A program made the translations under genes and the position numbers. A stretch of 34,844 bases of DNA from JBDTMC01 sp039934475 (GTDB taxonomy: Bacteria > Acidobacteriota > Terriglobia > Bryobacterales > Bryobacteraceae): NCBI GenBank assembly GCA_039934475.1, contig JBDTMC010000019.1:1-34844 (forward strand). Reading direction: 5' to 3'. Positions 15,645-24,255 of the stretch are shown one piece after another. Every line of letters starts with the position of its first letter. The stretch's first letter is position 1. The notes beneath the pieces were generated by a model. The model saw only the letters and a list, made by a program, of their open reading frames with translations. It was not told where the DNA came from and did no database searches.

Positions 15645-16682
15645 TCATGGCAGGCGGTGTGGCCGGGAACCAGAGTTGCCTGAAAACGTTGCTGCGATAT
15701 ATTGAGACCACCACGCTCCGGCCCTTCGAATGGATCGTATCGGATGAGTGAGAGAACTGGCTATTTCCAATGGAAGCGCCTTCAGAAGAGCCCAAATGTC
15801 GAGCTTCTTTCCGAACGCAGCCAGTCCATCGGAATGGTGTTTCCAGAAACGCCGCGAGCGCATTCGAAGGACATTGTGGGCTAGCTTTCGATAGTACGAA
15901 CTCGTGATCTGTTTCTCTCTTTGCCTGTACTCGTCTTCCGGTAGAAATACCCGCCCATATTTCAGGAAAATCACGTACTCGCCCAAGTGAATACTGTTGT
16001 AACCGATACCGAGTGCTCCATTGGTTGAGTTGTCCCATGGCCGGCAGAACGTGAGCACCTGGTGAACGAACCCGAAATCCGATTCCCGCAGTACCTCAAA
16101 GCAGGCCTCCTGGTCCGCGTGCAAATTTTGGTCGTTGAAGAAGTCGAATCTTTTGCGGACGAGGTCGGCGCGGATCAGCAGTGAGGTCATCGTCCCGAAC
16201 AGATACTGGCCGCCGAGGAGTCTGTTTCGGCAGACTTCCCGGCCTGGCATCTTCGGGCATGGATAGGGTGGCGCCTGCCACAATACAGCGCTGCCGTTCA
16301 TCGAATAAGCGCTTACGAGGCCGACTGACGGGTTGGCCTCCGCGACCCGAACCAATTCTTCAAGACAGGTGGGATACATCCAGTCGTCCCCGAAGAGGAT
16401 TTTGCAGTACTTCGCGTCGGGAGATATTTGGCGGACCGCATGATTGTGGTTCTGTATGATGTTCCGGAACCGATCGTTGTCGACGACTCGGATCCTCCGG
16501 TCTTTGGCAGCCGCACCCTGTGCGATGGCGAGCGAAGCGTCTGTGCTGCAGTTGTTGACGATCGTGTATTCCCAGTTCGTATACGTCTGAGCAAGAACGC
16601 TCGCAATGCACTCCGTCAAGTACTCGGCATCATTGTGCACCGGAGTGACAATACCGATCATGGGGCACGATTCTGTCTGCAT
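15645..16682 (-). CDS. Family 2 glycosyltransferase
   Basis: 345 residues. The GT-A fold shows as IGIVTPVHNDAEYLTECIAS, the nucleotide-binding TIVNNCSTDAS, and the metal-binding GDD at 98-100 in FGDDWMYPTCLEELV, followed by FEVLRESDFGFVHQVL. It is soluble, with an acidic acceptor domain up to about 240 and a basic C-terminal helical tail. It assembles the lipid-linked repeat unit; the sugar is not predictable. The start is ATG 16682; ATG 16661 (MIGIVTPV) is an alternative, and neither has a strong binding site. It follows the kinase gene after 50 bases. Confidence 0.9.
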   Translation of the reverse strand: MQTESCPMIGIVTPVHNDAEYLTECIASVLAQTYTNWEYTIVNNCSTDASLAIAQGAAAKDRRIRVVDNDRFRNIIQNHNHAVRQISPDAKYCKILFGDDWMYPTCLEELVRVAEANPSVGLVSAYSMNGSAVLWQAPPYPCPKMPGREVCRNRLLGGQYLFGTMTSLLIRADLVRKRFDFFNDQNLHADQEACFEVLRESDFGFVHQVLTFCRPWDNSTNGALGIGYNSIHLGEYVIFLKYGRVFLPEDEYRQREKQITSSYYRKLAHNVLRMRSRRFWKHHSDGLAAFGKKLDIWALLKALPLEIASSLTHPIRSIRRAGAWWSQYIAATFSGNSGSRPHRLP

Positions 16683-16732
16683 GTTTTTATCGAGAGACTT
16701 AGCTGGTACTGTGTTGGACGAATGGCCGGCGA

Positions 16733-17548
16733 CTACTTCTTGCCGTAATACTCGCCGTATTTGGAGTAGAGCCGATTGAGGCCCTGTGCGCCATTCAGGA
16801 TGATTCCCGCGATACGATTGGGGCCGATCATCGACAGCGCCTCGTCTACCGCTTCACGAGGCGTCCGGTCCGCGTGAACTACCAGTAAAGTCGCGTCTAC
16901 CTGCCGTGAGAGGGAGACGGCGTCCGAGAGGGGCGCCAGTGGAGGTGAGTCGATCACAATCCAGTCGAAAGTCTCCGCTAGACGGGAGAGGATTGCTCCT
17001 ATCGTCTGGGATTGCAGGAGTTCTGGCGCGTTACCCTTCGGATCCCCGGCCGGCAACAGGTACAAGCGGAGCGGTTCGATCCGCACAATGGCCAGGAGAG
17101 GATCCAAACCGCTCTCGATGCACTCCGCAAATCCGGATCGAGCGGGTAGCCCCAGCGATTTGGCAAGCGTGGGACGGTGCAGGTCACCCTCAATCAGCAG
17201 GACCTTGCTTTGCCCGCCGTCGGCCAACGATGTGGCCAGGTTTAGCGCGACGGTCGACTTACCATCGCGAGGCAGAGGGCTGGTAATCAGGATGCTTGTC
17301 AGTTTGGTCTTACTTCGTAACTCCCTTAGCCGCATCCGCAGGTAGCGGAAGCGATCAGACCCGGGGCCTCGTGGTTGCGTGAATGGGGCGATTCTACTCG
17401 CAGGCGTTAGCTCTGCTACATGGACCGGTGCGCGGCTAAGATCCCATGGGGAGGACGGATCAAGGGAGGTTTTGGCCGGCGCGACTGCAGGGACGGGCTC
17501 GCTGCGCGGAGCGGCCGGAACGTCGGGACTAATCGAAATGATACTCAT
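16733..17548 (-). CDS. Tyrosine autokinase of the polysaccharide system (CpsD/Wzc C-terminal type)
   Basis: 271 residues from ATG 17548. Walker A is at about 90-99 (SPLPRDGKST), Walker A' at 117-122 (LLIEGD), and Walker B at 196-203 (WIVIDSPP). The C-terminus carries a tyrosine cluster (YSKYGEYYGKK). This is the bacterial tyrosine kinase domain that works with a Wzz-type protein to set chain length through cycles of autophosphorylation. There is no membrane helix, so this is the split arrangement known from Gram-positive CpsC/CpsD and some Gram-negatives, with the Wzz partner encoded 31 bases upstream. The first 60 residues are Pro/Ala-rich and probably flexible. A TTG at 17566, with GGAGAG 5 bases upstream, is an alternative start. 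Confidence 0.9.
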   Translation of the reverse strand: MSIISISPDVPAAPRSEPVPAVAPAKTSLDPSSPWDLSRAPVHVAELTPASRIAPFTQPRGPGSDRFRYLRMRLRELRSKTKLTSILITSPLPRDGKSTVALNLATSLADGGQSKVLLIEGDLHRPTLAKSLGLPARSGFAECIESGLDPLLAIVRIEPLRLYLLPAGDPKGNAPELLQSQTIGAILSRLAETFDWIVIDSPPLAPLSDAVSLSRQVDATLLVVHADRTPREAVDEALSMIGPNRIAGIILNGAQGLNRLYSKYGEYYGKK

Positions 17549-17579
17549 CGGCTTTTTACCAAACAACTTCGCTCTCCAT

Positions 17580-19079
17580 TTAACCGTGCCTGTAGATATA
17601 CAATTCAGCCGTACAGACAACAATCAGCATACTCATCGCGACAATCCACTCCAGCGCGGAGACCCAACGCCCTCTTCGCTCATCGTCAGGCGTCAATAGG
17701 ACTGGGATCGCGACGACCAATGGAGGCCCACCGAGGTGCAGTCGGAGCGCCCGTTCCGTGTAGAAGGAACGGTCACGCAGACTCATGATGAGGGCGACGC
17801 CGAGCCCTACCGCGATCCCGGCGGCCGCGGCGCCAAGGCCGAGAGCCTGTCGCTTCGGGCTGGATGGCTTGGTTGGCAGCGTCGGCGGATCGACGAGGCG
17901 GAAATGCTGACCTCCCTGTTGCTCCTCGAGGTTGGCGGTCAGTTGGGAGCGGAGCTGCTTGCCGAGTAGGTCGGTGTAGTCCTGCTTAAAGGTTTCGTAG
18001 TCCCGGAGAATTGACGCTAGTTGCTGTTCCCGTACGGGAGTGAGTCTCAGCTTGCCTTGGTACCTGGCCATCTCAGCCCGCAACCGCTGTTCGTCCGCCA
18101 CGGTCTGTCGCAGATCGGCGGCATTGGCCTCCACCTGACCCCGCAGAGGCAAAAGTGCCGGGTCCTCAAGGACCGCTGCGCCGGCGAGGTGGTCAGGCGC
18201 TAGAGTGTCACCCTTCAGGCGGTTTGCGAGATTGCGCATTGACTCAACCTCTTGATCCTTCTTTATAATCTCCGGATGACGCGGAGTTAAACGCGAGAGG
18301 AGGCTGTTCTTTTCGGCTTGCAGGCGGGCAAGGTTTCCATTAATCACAGACTCCAAATAGATCCGCTGTTGCTGCGCGCGGCTGGAGTTCGCCATTGTGG
18401 TTTGGAGCTGGATGCGCAGATCGGTGAGGGCGGCGAAGTTTCCCTGTTGTTGTTCCGGAAGCTCGCCGAGATTGCTCACTTTGAAATTTCTGAGCCGCTG
18501 TTCCTGCTCGTCAAGCTTGGCTTTGGCGGCCGCCAACTGCTCCGTGAGGAACTTCGCAGTATTAGTGGCCTGCGCACCCTGCGATTTAAGATTCTCCTCA
18601 ATGAAGAGGGAGGCCAACCGGCCCGTGACGTCTTGTGCCAACTTGGAATCCCTGGCAGTGAACGAGAGGCTGAAGGCGATCAATTCGCCGCGTGCTGTGA
18701 CCTGCTCCACCGGCTCCACCTTCACATCCTTTCGCATCAACGCGACCAAGGCTTCGGGCGTCATGCTCTGCCGCTCTTTGGGGTAAAGTCCGAAGGCATT
18801 GATTATTTCAAACAGGCGGGCGCGGGAAAGGATCTCCCGTTCTATAGCACGCAGCGCATCCGCTCCGGCCAGCGAACTGGCAGGATCGACGTAGCGTTGC
18901 GAGATCTGTTGCTGAACCACTCCCAGCATCACCTCTGAGGTGTACTTGTCGGGGATGGCCATCACAACACCCATGCCGAGCAAAGCCGTGAAGCATGCGG
19001 TGCCAATGAACCACCACCTGTTGCGCTTCAAGCCACCGGCGACCGTTTGAATCATGTCGCTCAGGTTTGGTTCTTCCAT
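17580..19079 (-). CDS. Wzz/GumC-type polysaccharide chain-length determinant
   Basis: 499 residues. An N-terminal Wzz domain opens with NLSDMIQTVAGGLKRNRWW and a membrane helix at about 22-42. A long periplasmic region (about 45-410) holds heptad-type coiled coil (LTEQLAAAKAKLDEQEQRLR) and a GNVR-like region (RDYETFKQDYTDLLGKQLRS). Two hydrophobic segments lie near the C-terminus: one at about 425-445 and one at about 473-496 in the final WIVAMSMLIVVCTAELYIY. The family controls polymer length and is a scaffold for the kinase and export pore. No kinase domain is fused; it is the next gene. The frame opens at 19271, but the ATG at 19079 has GAGGAGGG directly upstream and yields the usual N-terminus; ATG 19112 is a possible alternative. 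The last helix is an extra compared with the usual two-helix Wzz. Confidence 0.9.
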   Translation of the reverse strand: MEEPNLSDMIQTVAGGLKRNRWWFIGTACFTALLGMGVVMAIPDKYTSEVMLGVVQQQISQRYVDPASSLAGADALRAIEREILSRARLFEIINAFGLYPKERQSMTPEALVALMRKDVKVEPVEQVTARGELIAFSLSFTARDSKLAQDVTGRLASLFIEENLKSQGAQATNTAKFLTEQLAAAKAKLDEQEQRLRNFKVSNLGELPEQQQGNFAALTDLRIQLQTTMANSSRAQQQRIYLESVINGNLARLQAEKNSLLSRLTPRHPEIIKKDQEVESMRNLANRLKGDTLAPDHLAGAAVLEDPALLPLRGQVEANAADLRQTVADEQRLRAEMARYQGKLRLTPVREQQLASILRDYETFKQDYTDLLGKQLRSQLTANLEEQQGGQHFRLVDPPTLPTKPSSPKRQALGLGAAAAGIAVGLGVALIMSLRDRSFYTERALRLHLGGPPLVVAIPVLLTPDDERRGRWVSALEWIVAMSMLIVVCTAELYIYRHG

Positions 19080-19081
19080 GT

Positions 19082-19089
19082 CCCTCCTC
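19082..19089 (-). promoter_or_regulatory. Ribosome binding site that sets the Wzz start at 19079
   Basis: GAGGAGGG on the minus strand, 2-3 bases before the ATG. The spacing is a little short, but no other in-frame start nearby (19112, 19271) has a comparable site. Confidence 0.55.
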
Positions 19090-19162
19090 GGCGGTACCTC
19101 AATTGACGTCATGTCTTGTTCGTCTCGATCAGTCTTCAACGTTTGATGAAAAGCAGTTTGCA

Positions 19163-20074
19163 CTAACTCAGAGTCCACCTCTCTACAAACTGCCCGGCGT
19201 GCCACCAAACTCGCAATTTGCGACGAAACCGTTCGGACGGCGTCGTTGCCACCAGCCAGCGAAGTGTCCACGCAATGAATCTCAAAGCCTTGCGGGGAGG
19301 GATTCCGCAGACGCTATACCGCGTACGCTCCTGCGAACCGAACTGCCTCATGTCGGCGCGGCCTTTGTCAAACCACCAGGCCAGGAAGTAGTCTTCGGTT
19401 GTCCGGTCCTCGCAGACCGGGTGATACACCAGCGCCTCTGGCTCGTATCGCAGCTTTTCTCCCGCTCCTAACAATCGCAAGCCGAACTCGGTGTCTTCGT
19501 TTCGCATCTCGTTGCCTGGCCTGGGACCCAAATCGGTTCGAAAGCCGCCATACTTGGCGAACATTGATCGCCGAAAGGCCATGTTTGTGCCCCATGGCGC
19601 TTCCGTAAGCCAGCAAGCTTCCCGCCTGAGATCGAAAGAAACGATAGGAGCCAGACAGTAACGATCCTCAGAAGACATCCATTCGGGAGGGGTGGTAGTC
19701 CAGGTGGGCACGATTCTGCCCCCGGCGCCGGCCCACTCAGGATCATTCATCTGTGACATAAGGCTGGCGAGCCAGTTCTCGTCCACGACTACGTCATCAT
19801 CCATGAAGGCAACAACTTCGCCCCGTGCTTCCTGTATACCGGTGTTAAGCGCAAACGACTTCCCCTGGCGCGTTTCCCGGATGTACCTGAACCGATCCGG
19901 CGAGTGTTTGGTATAGGCGGCAACTACATCGCCTGTCCTGTCGCTTGAGTTGTTGTCGACCACCAACACCTCCCAAGCAATTTCTGGCGGGAGAATCTGA
20001 CGAGAGACGCTTTCCAACGCCGCGTAGAGCTTATCGCAGCGGTTGTAGGTGCACAGAATCACGCTGATTGTCAT
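19163..20074 (-). CDS. Family 2 glycosyltransferase
   Basis: 303 residues. The GT-A core is very clear: ISVILCTYNRCDKLYAALES, VLVVDNNSSDRTGDVV, GKSFALNTGIQEARGEVVAF, then the metal-binding DDD at 92-94. The acceptor part contains WGTNMAFRRSMFAKYGGF and a NEDTEFGLRL motif typical of the ED-x-ED-type catalytic region. The C-terminus (GRADMRQFGSQE onward) is basic and amphipathic. It transfers a sugar onto a lipid-linked or protein acceptor at the inner membrane. Its ATG overlaps the stop of the unknown Cys-rich gene by 4 bases (ATGA), so the two are translationally coupled. It is followed after 83 bases by the Wzz gene. Confidence 0.92.
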   Translation of the reverse strand: MTISVILCTYNRCDKLYAALESVSRQILPPEIAWEVLVVDNNSSDRTGDVVAAYTKHSPDRFRYIRETRQGKSFALNTGIQEARGEVVAFMDDDVVVDENWLASLMSQMNDPEWAGAGGRIVPTWTTTPPEWMSSEDRYCLAPIVSFDLRREACWLTEAPWGTNMAFRRSMFAKYGGFRTDLGPRPGNEMRNEDTEFGLRLLGAGEKLRYEPEALVYHPVCEDRTTEDYFLAWWFDKGRADMRQFGSQERTRYSVCGIPPRKALRFIAWTLRWLVATTPSERFRRKLRVWWHAGQFVERWTLS

Positions 20075-21147
20075 TCCCTAATCCTCGATAACTCGGGTTG
20101 TGACAACTCAGGCTGAACGGCGGGTTGCACCCTCTCCAGCCAAATCTCACGCCAGTAGGGATAAATGCTCCGCGGGCAGAACATTCGGCACTTGCTGTAT
20201 CTGGCCTGACAGACAACGGAATCCAGGATGATGCATGGATTCTTCATGTCTTGCATATAGCCAGTCTTCTCGTCGACTATATGCGAAACCCGCTTCAATA
20301 CGTTATAGGTTCCACCGCAGTAGGGAACGAGTTCGGCGTCCCAATACAATCCGCGATTTCGGGAATCCACATTGAGCGTCTTAAGAATCTCTTCATGAGA
20401 CTTTACCTTTACGCGTTCCCCAGGCTGAAGGTTGAGCATGCCGGTTGGCGTTTTTTCACCCGCCGCTATCGTACCCGTACTTCTTGGAAACCGTGTGCCG
20501 TTCCAGAGCCCGTGGAAGTTGTTGTAGAACCATCGCATGGGCCGTCCCAATCCAATGCCCGCCCGACTCAAATGGTAGTATCCGGAATAGGCTAAGCCGC
20601 TCAACATCCTCCAAGCCGTGACATTTCCAGACCGGTAATCTTCCACATATTGCCGCATCTCCCACCAGGGGAGCTCCGTAGTGCAGTACGGCAACTGTGT
20701 CGCCTGGCAAGTATATTTCGGAACATCGTCGGCATCCCGTTTGACGGCATGTTCACAAAGCGTCAGTTCCCGATATGGGCTTGCGTCTACTTCTTCGCAG
20801 CGCTCACGCCCGATGTTTACGGTGTCTGCAGCTGGTTGCCGGGAAGCCTTCAGCCAGTCTTCTTTCCAGAAGATCAGGCAGCCCGCCTGGCATCCCCCGT
20901 GGGCGGAGCCATCACAGCGAGTCTCCAGGTGTACGGCGCGGTGCACACGCAAGCCCCGAATCGGAAAGACGGTATCGCATGTCTTGTGGGCGCTCTTATA
21001 GACCTGGAACCGTTGTCCGCAGTAGCGGAACATCTCCGGCATGAATGGCATACCGTCGAGGCGGCCCTCGGCGTCCAGTGTCGCCAGAATCTCCGCTTTA
21101 CTTAGGACCTCTACCCAATCCCCAGCCTTGAACGATTCGGTCTTCAT
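20071..21147 (-). CDS. Cys-rich protein of unknown function with an internal domain duplication
   Basis: 358 residues from ATG 21147 (GGAG 8 bases upstream; the upstream open frame is not conserved-looking). No signal peptide or membrane helix. Residues about 9-99 and 243-337 are diverged copies of one domain. Both read GD/ERVxV-S--EIL-TL, then YCG (Cys43 and Cys277), then a triad C-x6/7-C-x3-C (78/86/90 and 313/320/324), and close with FWKEDWL or YWREIWL. The linker holds a third Cys patch (YTCQATQLPYC, then WWEMRQYVEDYRSGN). The four conserved Cys per domain suggest a zinc or other metal site. I do not recognise a named family. The stop overlaps the start of the next GT2 (ATGA), and a Wzx gene precedes it after 140 bases, so a role with the glycosyltransferase is inferred. 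Confidence 0.8.
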   Translation of the reverse strand: MKTESFKAGDWVEVLSKAEILATLDAEGRLDGMPFMPEMFRYCGQRFQVYKSAHKTCDTVFPIRGLRVHRAVHLETRCDGSAHGGCQAGCLIFWKEDWLKASRQPAADTVNIGRERCEEVDASPYRELTLCEHAVKRDADDVPKYTCQATQLPYCTTELPWWEMRQYVEDYRSGNVTAWRMLSGLAYSGYYHLSRAGIGLGRPMRWFYNNFHGLWNGTRFPRSTGTIAAGEKTPTGMLNLQPGERVKVKSHEEILKTLNVDSRNRGLYWDAELVPYCGGTYNVLKRVSHIVDEKTGYMQDMKNPCIILDSVVCQARYSKCRMFCPRSIYPYWREIWLERVQPAVQPELSQPELSRIRE

Positions 21148-21287
21148 AATCTTATCTCCGTCATACCCTTGGCAATTCTTCCACTCTCCGCCCGCAACCG
21201 GAACGGGAACCCTCCGCGCTTTAATTCGCAAGAACGACAGTTCATCGAACGTGTCATTGGCGCGTGGGATCGCTTGATACCAGCTTC

Positions 21288-22754
21288 TTATTGGGCCTGT
21301 TCTACTGGCAGGTTCGGCTTTAGATGCTGTAGCAAGTCCAAATAGAATCGCTTTTGCCCCATCGCAAACAGGAGAAGTCCGAGGTAGACCGTCAGCAGGA
21401 CACTCGTGGCAAGAATAAGACGAGGTAATGGTTGCCAAGAGACCGCAATGCTGGCTACTACCGTCAGGCTCAATCCTCCCGCGACGACACAAGATAGCAA
21501 CGGCCGGCCAACCGCCGTCGCTATATCCCGGAAGCTGATACCGGTTCCGCGAACACACCACGCAACGTGGGGGACCACCCACAAGGTCATCGCCGACGAA
21601 TATGCGAATGCTACTCCCTTGGGTCCGTATGGCAAACCCAACAAGTAGCCCCCAATCACGATCGGGCAGAGGACCAAAGCCACTCGAAGGCTACGGCCCA
21701 CCATGCCGAGCGCGAACATCAGCCACGCCAGCGGATTGATGATTGCAAAGATCAAGATCGTGGGAGCCAATAGCCGAAAGATCAGCGCGGCATCCTTCCA
21801 TTTCGGTCCCAGCGCGACTGCAATGACATCGTCGGCAAAGAGGGCGCAAGTGATCGTAATTGGGACACTCATCGCGAGTACCAGCGAGTACCCTTTCAAG
21901 AAGTAACGCTTGAATCGGATAAAGTCGTGCTGAAGCCGCGAAAGTGCGGAAAAAGCCACGCCACCGACAGCGGAGTTGAGATTGTCCGTGGGTATGCTCA
22001 CAAGCTGATACGCTCGGATGTACATACCCACGCTGTCAGCTCCCCAAAATCGCCCTAAGAGAACTTTCTCCAGATTGTACGCGATGTACACCACGAGGCC
22101 GTTGAGGGTGACTGCTCCCCCGAACTGCAGCATCGATCGAATCTCAGTCTTTAGATTCGGCCTGCGAGGTATCCATTTGGTGGTAATCCAAAAGGCCGTC
22201 GAGAGAAACACCGGCGTAATCACCGTCATGGCAACCAATGACCAATAGCCATAGCCAGACAACGCCATCGCAATGCCCAGTGCAATGCTCAGGGCGAGAG
22301 CTGCTATTTCGATCGACGCCGTTGTCGTGAAGCGCATGTCACGTTGCAGAATCGCCGCATGCTGGACTCCCGCGGCATTGAATAGCAGTCCCGTGGCAAG
22401 AATCGCGGTCACCTTCATCAGGCGCGGCTCGCCATAGAAGGTGGCAACCACGGGAGAGAGAGCAAGAGCGAGTAAGGCGAGCACTCCGCCGATGAGCAGG
22501 TTGATCCAGAACAGGCTGGAGATCTCTTCCTCCGTGACAGAGGAACGCTGGATGGCCGCCGTTGACAGTCCAAAGTCCTTGAACAGGCTTAAGATTCCAG
22601 TGAAAGCGGTAACCATTCCCACGAGACCGAAGTCTTTTGGCTCCAGCAGGCGGCTGAGGATCATTACCGATCCAATTCGAAGGCTAAAATTTGCTCCTTG
22701 CGCGCACATTTTTGCCACGCCGCCGCGTATCGCCTTCTGCTTGAAATTGTTCAT
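21288..22754 (-). CDS. wzx: Wzx-type polysaccharide flippase (MOP superfamily)
   Basis: 488 residues with about 14 hydrophobic helices. The N-terminus (NNFKQKAIRGGVAKMCAQG, then LRIGSVMILSRLLEPKDFGL) and TEEEISSLFWINLLIGGVLA match the WzxC/lipopolysaccharide exporter branch of the MOP superfamily. It flips lipid-linked repeat units across the inner membrane. The ATG at 22754 is 7 bases after the PIG-L stop; the upstream open frame (22799) would overlap that gene and does not look like protein of this family. There is no clear binding site, so coupling to PIG-L translation is likely. It ends 140 bases before the Cys-rich gene, the largest gap inside this part of the run. Confidence 0.93.
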   Translation of the reverse strand: MNNFKQKAIRGGVAKMCAQGANFSLRIGSVMILSRLLEPKDFGLVGMVTAFTGILSLFKDFGLSTAAIQRSSVTEEEISSLFWINLLIGGVLALLALALSPVVATFYGEPRLMKVTAILATGLLFNAAGVQHAAILQRDMRFTTTASIEIAALALSIALGIAMALSGYGYWSLVAMTVITPVFLSTAFWITTKWIPRRPNLKTEIRSMLQFGGAVTLNGLVVYIAYNLEKVLLGRFWGADSVGMYIRAYQLVSIPTDNLNSAVGGVAFSALSRLQHDFIRFKRYFLKGYSLVLAMSVPITITCALFADDVIAVALGPKWKDAALIFRLLAPTILIFAIINPLAWLMFALGMVGRSLRVALVLCPIVIGGYLLGLPYGPKGVAFAYSSAMTLWVVPHVAWCVRGTGISFRDIATAVGRPLLSCVVAGGLSLTVVASIAVSWQPLPRLILATSVLLTVYLGLLLFAMGQKRFYLDLLQHLKPNLPVEQAQ

Positions 22755-22761
22755 CGCGGGA

Positions 22762-23412
22762 TCACAGCACCAATTTGCGAGAGTAGAAGGCCTCGGCATG
22801 CCCGCTTGGGGAATTGCATTCCATACCGCGCAGCCGCATGAGGGCCAGGAATGTGTCCTCAGTAAACCAGGATTTCGAACGTTGAGACTGGAAAGCTTCC
22901 ATCAGCTGGCGAACCTTCCTTTGGTAGACCTCGGCAGGCAGCGGGACAAACACAGAGGGTTGCCCGAGATCTCCGTCGTACTTGGGAATCTCGTATTCCA
23001 GAATCAAATGATTCCGGAAGGTGTTCCACGTAAGTTCGGCAATCAAACGGTGATCCTGATGGGCGTCCCGCCGGTTGTGAGTGAAGATCAGATTGGGCTG
23101 AACGGGTTTCAGCTCTTCGAACACCGCTTTGACCTCGGCGCCCACAAACGGCATGAATCCGTCTGGAAACGCCTTTAGAATTGGCTCTCCCAGATGTCGT
23201 CCAGCGGCGAATAGGTTCGCCGCGCGGCGGGCTTCACCCTCACGGTCGCCTTTGGCGCTAAACACAACCCACTGAACCACGCACTCCGGAATCTCTTCAA
23301 GGAGACGGAGTATCGTACCCCCGCAGCCGATTTCAATGTCATCGGAATGGCATCCAAGGCAGAGGATGCGGAAGGGCTCGCCTGGCGTCCGGCGAAGGTC
23401 AAGTCGCATCAT
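22762..23412 (-). CDS. PIG-L/LmbE-family deacetylase
   Basis: 216 residues, close to the usual family length. Motif 1 is LCLGCHSDDIEIGCGGT (His22, Asp24, Asp25), the variant of AHPDDE that binds zinc. Motif 2 is THNRRDAHQDHR (His112, Asp116, His118, Asp120, His121). The family removes N-acetyl groups from amino sugars such as GlcNAc-inositol or GlcNAc-PI. In this context the substrate is probably a nucleotide sugar, lipid-linked sugar or polymer intermediate (inference). It overlaps the nucleotidyltransferase gene by 4 bases (ATGATG over TGA) and precedes the flippase by 7, so all three are tightly coupled. It is cytoplasmic, with no signal peptide. Confidence 0.92.
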   Translation of the reverse strand: MMRLDLRRTPGEPFRILCLGCHSDDIEIGCGGTILRLLEEIPECVVQWVVFSAKGDREGEARRAANLFAAGRHLGEPILKAFPDGFMPFVGAEVKAVFEELKPVQPNLIFTHNRRDAHQDHRLIAELTWNTFRNHLILEYEIPKYDGDLGQPSVFVPLPAEVYQRKVRQLMEAFQSQRSKSWFTEDTFLALMRLRGMECNSPSGHAEAFYSRKLVL

Positions 23413-24230
23413 GCGGTTGCGGTCACCTTCTCCAAATCATTCAATTCGGCCGATTTGCCGCGGCGCCAGACTTTCCAGGGAGCAGTGGCCTGATTCAGCT
23501 CTTCCAGACTCTGCTTATCCTTGAATGTATCCATGCACTGCCAGAAGCCGCTGTTGCGGTAGGCGAGCAACCTGTTCGCCTCAATCAGCCTCTGGAAGGG
23601 TTCGCGCACAAGTTCTTCGCCAGGCTTCATATAGCGGAACAGTTCGCGACGCATAACGAAGAAGCCGCCATTGATCCAAATATCGGATCTCGTGAGGGGA
23701 GAAATGCCGCTCACCGTACCGGCTGACGACGCGTGCACAATATCGAAACTGGCTGTAGGCTGGACAAGCAACAGGGAGGCGAGGGCGTCGCTGTCGCGAA
23801 AGACGTCGATCATCGACGGCAAATCCAGGTCGCTGAGTCCGTCGCCGTAGTTCGCAAGAAACATCTCGTCATCGCCAAGGTGCGGCTCCGCGGATCTGAG
23901 TCGCTCGCCGATCGTCGCGCTGCTTCCTGTCTCAACGAACGTGATGGTCCAATCATCGATATCGCGATTCAGGAACTGGACTTTCTTGCCCCCCTGCGAC
24001 CATACAAAGTCGTTCGAGACGGACTCGTCATAGTGCAGGAAGTAGTCCTTGATTACGTTGCCCTTGTAGCCGAGGCAAAGAATGAATTCTTTGTGCCCGA
24101 AGTGAGAGTAATACTTCATCAAGTGCCAGAGAATCGGCCGGTTCCCGATCTGTACCATCGGTTTTGGGACATCGTCCGAGTAACCGCGAAGCCGCATCCC
24201 GGCGCCACCGCAAAAGAGAACTACCTTCAT
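23409..24230 (-). CDS. rfbF: Sugar-1-phosphate nucleotidyltransferase, RfbF-like (glucose-1-phosphate cytidylyltransferase type)
   Basis: 273 residues. The start has GGAGG 7 bases upstream. Signature regions: the nucleotide-binding loop VVLFCGGAGMRLRGYSDDVP followed by KPMVQIGNRPILWHLMK; FILCLGYKGNVIKDYF; a TIGERL loop and FLANYGDGLSDLDLPS containing the metal-binding Asp; then WINGGFFVMRRELF and GFWQCMDTFKD. This matches RfbF, which makes CDP-glucose from glucose-1-phosphate and CTP, the entry to CDP-linked deoxy or branched sugars. No CDP-glucose 4,6-dehydratase (RfbG) is present in the window, so the true product could be another CDP-sugar. It is followed by PIG-L with a 4-base overlap. 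Confidence 0.85.
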   Translation of the reverse strand: MKVVLFCGGAGMRLRGYSDDVPKPMVQIGNRPILWHLMKYYSHFGHKEFILCLGYKGNVIKDYFLHYDESVSNDFVWSQGGKKVQFLNRDIDDWTITFVETGSSATIGERLRSAEPHLGDDEMFLANYGDGLSDLDLPSMIDVFRDSDALASLLLVQPTASFDIVHASSAGTVSGISPLTRSDIWINGGFFVMRRELFRYMKPGEELVREPFQRLIEANRLLAYRNSGFWQCMDTFKDKQSLEELNQATAPWKVWRRGKSAELNDLEKVTATA

Positions 24231-24255
24231 TTCTTTGCCTCCAATAGGGATTGAT

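Noticed and set aside
18318..18938. Open frame of 206 codons on the plus strand
   Set aside because: It is antisense to the coiled-coil part of the Wzz gene, so its Leu-rich character reflects the complementary strand.
22441..23178. Open frame of 245 codons on the plus strand
   Set aside because: It spans the Wzx and PIG-L genes on the opposite strand, both well supported.
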